NCBI GenBank assembly: GCA_003427395.1
Contig: BFEA01000868.1
Location: 220,386 to 284,385 of the forward strand
DNA length: 64,000 nt
Direction of reading: 5' to 3'
From: Chara braunii
Lineage: Eukaryota > Streptophyta > Charophyceae > Charales > Characeae
Part shown: piece by piece, positions 58,018 through 64,000 of the stretch
Position numbering within the stretch: the stretch's first letter is position 1
How the letters are laid out: every line of letters starts with the position of its first letter
Position numbers and translations under genes: made by a program
Notes under the pieces: model-generated
What the model saw: only the letters and a program-made list of their open reading frames with translations
The model's database searches: none
What the model was told of the DNA's origin: nothing

Positions 58018-58206
58018 ATGGTGAAGTCTGACTTGAGTATGAGATTGTATGGTTTTATTTTGAATTTGTTTTCTTTGCGTGTTGTGCAGGTAGGTAGAAG
58101 GATGCTTGCAAAGGAGATTGATTATGCCTATTTGAGAGAAGGGAAAATGATTGTCTTCTCTTTACTTCTCACCTACTTGGATGCCAATAAGGACTTGTTG
58201 TTCTGA
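58018..58206 (+). CDS. Conserved 62-codon frame in the 3' LTR
   Basis: The intact counterpart of 51338-51526, with residue changes R3K and V56A only. Initiation and stop codons and length are unchanged. It lies about 1.5 kb downstream of the LTR TATA box. In an unspliced transcript it would follow several upstream ATGs, so translation would need splicing (an acceptor-like GTTGTGCAG is present) or re-initiation. Confidence 0.35.
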   Translation: MVKSDLSMRLYGFILNLFSLRVVQVGRRMLAKEIDYAYLREGKMIVFSLLLTYLDANKDLLF

Positions 58207-59541
58207 AAAAGGTTAATTCAATGCGTGTCATACAATGAATTTGATTCAAATAAAGCAGATAAGTTCAAACGGATTTAGTTTTTTCCTGAGGATCGACTCT
58301 TTCTATCCCGAACAACCTTATCTACCTATACCTGTCCAAATGATTCTCATTCTTTACCTTTCCATAATTCTTTTCGTCTAAGTTACCCTGAACTTAGGAG
58401 AAATGAAGAATATATGAAGGTCGTTTACAATTGACACATCTTCTACCTCTAGGAAGCATCTGGGATGGGGGTTCGTTGCTTTAGGAGCCGACCTGTTATC
58501 GACCCGGAGTGGACCGTTCTACGGACGGGTGCTTGCTGATTCGGTGGAGACGGTCTGACTTTTGAGATCCGAGTCTTGCGCTCGGACGAGGAGGAGTACC
58601 CCAGACCACTTCCTAAAGGGAGAGGCATGTAATACTTCAAGCAATGCCCCTGATCAACAATCATTCGCAAAGAAGGGTGCCACCTATGAAGATTGGAAAA
58701 AGATGAAGGCAGATATGTGTGTCTAATCTTAAGTCGGCGGTAGGTGGAATGAATAACGTTGGCAGCGCGTCTCCTCAAGTCAAAACTAAGGCAGACCGAC
58801 TACCTTGTCGGCTGCATCACTGTTATTTTCGATAGTCAACTCCTTGTTGGCGGTTGTTTGATTGTTTTATGATGTTCGACATGATGCGGTCAGATTGTAT
58901 TTTGATCTTATGATAATGGATGTATTAAATGAAGATTTGATTTCTTTTAATTATCATTTAAGGTTGGACATACCGTCCTATCGACTACGGTCGATTTTTT
59001 TCGATATAACTATGTATGGTTGTTACAATTTTCTTTCGATTGTGTGTTAAAGGAACTATGATAAATATTTGGGTTTCACGCTTGGTTGAGACTGTCCTAG
59101 TCGACCGATGTCCGCTTCGTACTTAGGAGATCAGTGCCCTAAGGGATGGACGACGCTCGGGTCCATTTGGCATTGACCATGACTACGGCGAACGAGCAAA
59201 CACCCTCGGATGACCTAGCTCTGCAATTGTATTTAAAAACTTTCGCACGTGGGTCAGCAACTCGGTAGGGATACGTTCCTAAGGTGGTGACAACCCCTTA
59301 GGGAAGGGAAGCTTATGCCCCGCGAGAACCTATCCTGTCGTAGGGGACTGCGAGATATATAGCTAGCGCACCCGGCTAGAGCGGTGAAGGGACGATGCGA
59401 ACACGGCCGTCTCGACGTCTCGCGGGATTAGTTGAGCGTCGTTCCTAAGTTGTCTCTTGTTTTGTTTTGTTTATCTCCTGTGTGACGTGGCCGGGAGGGC
59501 TCTCGCCTTTGCGAAAAAGGCAGGAATCGATGCGTTCGACA

Positions 59542-59597
59542 ATGCTACCGTATTTCTTATCTTTTGCATATGTGCTGAGTAGTGGAGCAAGACCTGT

Positions 59598-59637
<40 letters not shown>

Positions 59638-59720
59638 CTCTTACATACACATACATAGAGGGAATATCTTGGAGGAATGGCGAGGAAGGTGAAAGTTGAG
59701 TTCGAAGATGAAGAAACTTA
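59542..59720 (+). repeat. Continuation of the interrupted tandem repeat
   Basis: ATGCTACCGTATTTCTTATC, a GTGCTGAGTAGTGGAGCAAG block, a 37-base poly-T, then ATCTTGGAGGAATGGCGAGG continue the third unit of 47276-47851. The first four bases are the target duplication. Confidence 0.88.
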
Positions 59721-60094
59721 TAAGGACGGAGCTTTCGAACCGAACATGAAAGTTGAAAATCGGAGTCTCAGATTGTCGTGTGTAGGGTCTGCGTATTCCA
59801 CAAAGTTGTTCGCTGCGTAGGTAGTGCAAACCAAGTAAAAGAGGATGAAGTCCTAGACCCTAACAAAGACGTGTCGATTGCAAATTTATACCATAACCTG
59901 ACAAAGGTATGTCACTAAGGATTTAGACAAAAATGACATTCCGCTCTACCTATAACTTTTAGGGGCATTTTGATATATATCTCAAGTTTGAGAGGTATAA
60001 ATTGTCTGTTGTCTTAACTATGGTTTCATTTTTGTTTTAGGCTTTAGCATAATGTACATATATGATCTTCCTCTATTAGTACTCATCAAATGTA
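59721..60094. other. No gene recognised
   Basis: AT-rich. Near 59930-59990 an inverted match to 42960-43045 (ATAACTTTTAGGGGCATTTT) is present. Confidence 0.4.
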
Positions 60095-60340
60095 CAAAAT
60101 AAAAATGAATCCGTTGATAAAATATGGAAAGATACACCATCATATTTCTTGTATTTTGTATATGTGGTGAATAGTGAAGCGAGACTCATATATCATAGGA
60201 CAAAGATGACAATATATTTCATTTCGTATTGTCTATTCTATAGGCCTCGCTCCACTACTCACCACATGCAAAAAAATCAATATGGTGGTGTATCTTTCGG
60301 TAGTCTAGTAAAAAATTAATTCTCAATTCTCGCATTTGGT
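60095..60340. mobile_element. Foldback element of the CTCCACTACTCACCACATG family
   Basis: The left arm (ATGGAAAGATACACCATCAT, then TTCTTGTATTTTGTATATGT and GGTGAATAGTGAAGCGAGAC) is the imperfect reverse complement of the right arm (GCCTCGCTCCACTACTCACC, then AATATGGTGGTGTATCTTTC), around a centre near 60218. A further direct fragment (GGTGAGTAGTGGACCG) follows at about 60338. This palindromic form suggests the family is a MITE whose halves are found singly elsewhere. Confidence 0.75.
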
Positions 60341-62464
60341 GAGTAGTGGACCGAAACTTTATGAATGAGGTGCCTCGAGGGCAGGAAGGGGAAAGAACGA
60401 AGTGGCACTATACTCCATCTATATAAGTGTCCATGTCCCATTGAAGCGATTAAGTCGTAGCCGATGATCGTGGTTGATGATGATTCTCCTATTGTGTAAG
60501 TTTCTTTTGTGATACAGTTCAATACAAATTGCAGTTCTCTCCTATAAGTGTGATTCAGGGAGCCTACATTGTGCGAGAACTACGCTTATGATGCAACTTG
60601 CTCAGAGTTTGCTCTTTGATTAGTTGTTTAATTAATTCGTATCAGTACAAGGTTATCTGTTGTAATATGACTGAATGTTTTTTATGGATTTAATTAACAT
60701 GTGAGATTTACTATGATGTCATAATTTTTATTGGAAATGAGGGTGCTTAGCCACGTGGCATTTGCGGGGGCACGTGGCTAGGTTAGGCATTATGACTTAC
60801 CCTGGTGCTCTTTTCTGGGTCTTTGCCATGTGCCAACATGGTAGGACATGTGTGTTGGTTTACTCATGTTGTCATATACTTCACATATGACTTAGGATGA
60901 ACGGTTGATTCCTTGCTGAGAGGGCAATAAATGGTAATCAATGTTGCTTGTCTTTTACTCACATGTATTGCACTGTAGGATAGGTTTGTTGGGTTTTCCA
61001 ATGAATACTATCATTTACTCTCATGCACAATTTAGGGCGGGCGACTAACCCCCTCCTTTGAGGGCAATCGATGTTGTTTGCCTTTCACATATTTCTGTAG
61101 GCTCCTGATTTGTAATTGGGACGCTGGACCCGGTATCTAGTAGGTGCAGCTCCCCATCAATAGATTGGAGCCATCTTCTATCGGGGACCAATTCGTGGGG
61201 GATGCTCCTATCACCTTTACGAAAAGGCCCCTCACAAATGATTACAAAAAAAAGAAAAAAACATGCAAAGTATATTGGACTGAGGAGTTTAAGTTGGCCT
61301 TGAAGTAGCACCATGATAGTATGACAATAGCAAATAACAATTATGGAAAGGGGACATTGGAGCAGCCTGTAGTAGAACTGTAGAACCCACAAGGTTTGCT
61401 TATCTATACACTTCTCGCCATGGCAACAAATGTTGTGGTTGTAGTGTAAAAGTTCAGAGTCTGGTGACCAATGTAAAGAGAGGGAAGGATTTGAACTCAC
61501 CATCATGTTTAAGAAGAACTGAAACGACTAACCGCAATAAATCAAATGGGTCCTGTGCAAAGATGATACGCATAAATTAGGAAATGGTTATAATTTTTGT
61601 TGCGAGAGGTCTTGAAAATATGTTCGCGGAATGCCCCTCCCCCCCAAAATAAAATAAAATAAAATAAAATCGATAGTGTACTCTTTTGCTGGCATGATCA
61701 ATGGGTCAACAAGAAGTTTTTTGTCTTTTTTTTCATAACTAGTCCTCTACATTTAGGGTGGTAAGAGCCCCTAAAGGTATAGATTGGCATTGTACTATGA
61801 GTCCATTATATCTATGGGGAGTTGCACTTGCTGGAAACCAGGTCCAACATACCTTACATAAAAAAAAACCAGAGAAACATCGAATACTTTGATAATGAGT
61901 GTGATGAGACCGAAGTGAGTGTGGCCTCTTCAACCTCTAGAGGTCGCAAAATGAATTGTCTTAGCTCGCCAATCTCGTCCTTTCGGTCGTGTTCTAAAAA
62001 AATATTATAAGGTTCGACCTTATGTTGAGGCACTCCTGTTGAACAATATTATCCTCCTGATCCCATCCAATTTTGTCTAGTAACCAACCAAATGAGCCTC
62101 TTGAGCTTTATGAAAGAGGTTTGTGCAGAAACAAATCTGACCCTACTATGTTTCTCCTTGCTTTTCACAACAAGAAGGCCCATGAAGATCTACAGAAAAC
62201 GAGGCCTCAGTAACCAGAGGGTGATAATAATACTTTTTTTTTTTTTTTTAAGAAAAAAAACAACGGCTTGTTTGTCTGATTAGGAACAGTGATCCGCGCA
62301 GCCCCCACTAATGCCCAAGTCCAGTCCAGATAAAAAGGGAAAAAAACACACTGCTAATGATGCCAGATCCTGAAGGAAAGAGTCTCAAAGGTTGGCCCAG
62401 ACCCACACATCTCAAGAAAGCCAAGGGTGGGTGGGCCCGCTTGACCTATATGATGTGGGATAAA
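60341..62464. other. AT-rich DNA, no gene recognised
   Basis: Contains two copies, in opposite orientation, of the short dispersed repeat seen at 13456 (about 61120-61165 minus and 61803-61850 plus), and poly-A/T and AAATA runs near 61647-61670 and 62234-62260. Direct copies of a TTTACTCACATGTATTGCA-like phrase occur around 60880-61020. The 153-codon minus frame at 61045-61506 shows no domain. Confidence 0.4.
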
Positions 62465-62950
62465 TGCCTCTCTCCTCATAACCGACTGATGGACTCCGTG
62501 CATATGTCTGACTCGCATGTTTGCTCAGTAAATGTTTGTTGCGGCCAGACGGGCACCAGAGGGAGCCGCGACAGAAGGCCAACAATGTGTCTCTAGTGGA
62601 CTACTACCTGTGACTTATAGCGTCTTAGGGCCTGGGAGCAGCGCTGGCAGGACCAACGAGGTCCAAGTACATCTAGGGTAAGCTCCTCCGACTCCAGTCC
62701 CTCTCCCTCACGTCTGTAGATGGTCGCATCGAAACTGGTAGCCGCTGATCGTTGCAGTAGAGTCCGTGCGAAAAGACGCCCGCCGTAGATGTCAAAAGTC
62801 AACAATCAGAGATGCTTGCCGAAACGTGAAAAGACCCATACATGTCCAATCAAACAAGTAATCGCTGGTCCCAACTTGTGAGGGCAGTCCCAAACCAAAA
62901 CCCAACCGCCGACTATGTCAGTGGGTTGACGCCGACCACCCTAATTGAGC
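62465..62950 (+). repeat. Direct repeat, copy 1 (about 445-490 bp)
   Basis: It starts TGCCTCTCTCCTCATAACCG. It matches 63295-63780 along its length (GGGCACCAGAGGGAGCC, GGTAAGCTCCTCCGACTCCA, GATGGTCGCATCGAAACTGG, AGGGCAGTCCCAAACCAAAA). By eye roughly four in five bases agree. Confidence 0.85.
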
Positions 62951-63096
62951 CCAACGATAAGTGGTTGAATAGGACAAATGTATGGGCTGAAAAGTATGAG
63001 ATAGAGATTTGGAACTGGAGGAAACACCGAGGCGATCAGGAGCAGTGGCAGGAGAGGCAACAAAGGATCTGGGAGGGGAAGAAAGACAATTGTTAA
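62842..63096 (+). CDS. Weak candidate frame, charged protein
   Basis: An 84-codon plus frame from ATG to TAA. The last 50 residues (LIEPNDKWLNRTNVWAEKYE to QEQWQERQQRIWEGKKDNC) are Trp/Glu/Arg-rich and look helical rather than repeat-derived. The first half overlaps the direct repeat, and the corresponding second copy breaks off after about 63800. This could be the remnant of a transposon protein. No domain is recognised. Confidence 0.2.
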   Translation: MSNQTSNRWSQLVRAVPNQNPTADYVSGLTPTTLIEPNDKWLNRTNVWAEKYEIEIWNWRKHRGDQEQWQERQQRIWEGKKDNC

Positions 63097-63294
63097 AGCT
63101 CAATAGCGATGGGTTCATGGTTAAGGGTCTTACTCAACGGGAATAAAAGAAGACTGACTGACCTCTGATTTGTGACCTCAGACCAACGACAAACGCCAAA
63201 AAGCGACAACTGATCGCTATGGCTAGAATTCATGGCACCCACTGTGATAGGCTACGACTAGGAGAATAGCACTAAGTCAAAATAACGAGGGAGA

Positions 63295-63780
63295 AATGGC
63301 TCTCTCCTCATAACCGGATGATGAACTCCATCCATGTATCTGACTCGTAGGTTTGGTCAGGCAATTTTTGTTATGACCGGATGGGTGCCAGAGGGAACCA
63401 CGAGAGAGGGCCAACAATTTGCCTCCAGTGGACCACTGCCTGTGATTTATACTGTCTAAGGGCCTGGGAGCCGTGCCTGCAGAACCGACAAAGTCCAACT
63501 ACATCCAGGGTAAGCTCCTTTGACTCCAATCCCACTCCCTCATGTCCTTAGATGGTCGCATCGAAACCGATAGTCGCTGATCGTGGAAGTAGAGTCCATG
63601 TGAAAATACGCTCGCCGTCGATGTCGCAAAGCCAATGATCAGGGATGCTTGCCAAAATGTGAAAAAACCCATGTGTGTCAAATCAAACAATTAACCGCTG
63701 GTCTCAAGTCGTGAGGGCAGTCCCAAACCAAAACCCAACCACCCAAATAGAGCCCAACCATAAATGGTTGAGTAAGACAA
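63295..63780 (+). repeat. Direct repeat, copy 2
   Basis: The counterpart of 62465-62950, offset by about 830 bases. The 345-380 bases between the copies are not duplicated. The pair could be a diverged segmental duplication or LTRs of a very small element. No TG...CA ends or primer site are obvious. Confidence 0.85.
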
Positions 63781-63887
63781 ATGAGTGGAAACTATGAGTG
63801 GAAACGTTTCCAGTCCGATGAGTTTGGGCGCTCTCTGTGCAGCCCCGTTCATTCAGCCCGCGGCTAGCGGGTTAACGACGGTGAATT

Positions 63888-63906
63888 TATGAGGTATTGG
63901 TGGTTT
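63888..63906 (+). mobile_element. Single right end of the ACCACCAGTACCT MITE family
   Basis: GAGGTATTGGTGGTTTAA matches the right end of the elements at 13508 and 41928 and is followed by TTAA. No left partner is seen in the window. Confidence 0.5.
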
Positions 63907-64000
63907 AACTTCAGTCTTTGCGTTAAGCCCCCCCCGCCACCGGCGGCCCCACCCTACTCCCTGACCACCGCTGATTTTTTGGGGGGGGCAACATGTGAGA

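Larger units (their letters stand above)
47852..59541 (+). mobile_element. Complete non-autonomous LTR retrotransposon (LARD-like), giant LTRs
   Basis: Two long direct repeats, 47852-52870 (5019 bp) and 54609-59541 (4933 bp), both start TGTCGGGGCAAAAACCCTGA and end in GACA, giving TGTC...GACA termini. ATGC flanks both ends (47848-47851 and 59542-59545), and the tandem repeat in which it sits continues uninterrupted across the insertion. A tRNA-Asp-type primer site begins two bases after the 5' LTR. The 1738-bp interior has no open frame resembling gag, protease, reverse transcriptase or integrase, so mobility would depend on proteins supplied by another element. By eye the LTRs differ by roughly 3-13 percent in sampled stretches, so the insertion is not recent. 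Each LTR exceeds the interior nearly threefold, fitting the LARD class but extreme. Confidence 0.92.
54609..59541 (+). repeat. 3' LTR
   Basis: Collinear with the 5' LTR with many substitutions and small indels, for example a shorter GA array (55863-55916) and an ATAGGAGTTAGC insertion near 55219. It ends GTTCGACA at 59541. Confidence 0.92.

Overview
The window is repeat-dense, gene-poor eukaryotic nuclear DNA: long microsatellites, nested transposons, a 635-base assembly gap (11385-12019), no operons and no bacterial signals. The best organism guess is a charophyte green alga, most likely Chara. This rests on a broken gene at 3940-10350 (minus) whose trihelix/Myb-SANT domain and flanking segments resemble, from memory, a protein family greatly expanded in Chara braunii. 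A plant-type tRNA-Asp primer binding site in an LTR element agrees. I could not run a search to confirm either point.

Layout. 1-3.9 kb: microsatellites and one long hairpin. 3.9-10.4 kb (minus): the trihelix-type pseudogene, split by a roughly 3 kb insert that carries an LTR fragment (7433-7887). 11.2-12.4 kb: a dispersed unit flanking the gap, with a well-formed type III hammerhead ribozyme on the minus strand at 12072-12131, then a foldback element. 13-30 kb: several MITE families, tRNA-derived SINE-like repeats, minisatellites and a few candidate minus-strand exons (17.6-18.6 and 21.9-22.2 kb). 31-34 kb: a 30-bp minisatellite and an array of at least seven more copies or pieces of the ribozyme-bearing unit. 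34-38 kb: candidate minus-strand exons, the best at 36974-37956 with a clear splice donor. 39-47 kb: GA/TG arrays, a MITE with TAA target duplications, a SINE, and nested elements in AT-rich DNA, one with an 8-bp and one with a near-8-bp target duplication.

47852-59541 is a complete LTR retrotransposon with very large LTRs (5019 and 4933 bp) around only 1738 bp of non-coding interior. It has TGTC...GACA ends, a 4-bp target duplication (ATGC), a tRNA-Asp primer site and a matching TATA box in each LTR. It has no gag or pol, so it is a LARD-type non-autonomous element. It sits inside a tandem repeat whose unit resumes exactly after the insertion. 59.5-64 kb: more repeats, including a 445-bp direct repeat pair.

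Nothing in the window is a complete, confidently functional protein gene. The most notable signals are the hammerhead ribozyme family, the giant-LTR element, and a 62-codon reading frame kept nearly unchanged in both of its diverged LTRs.
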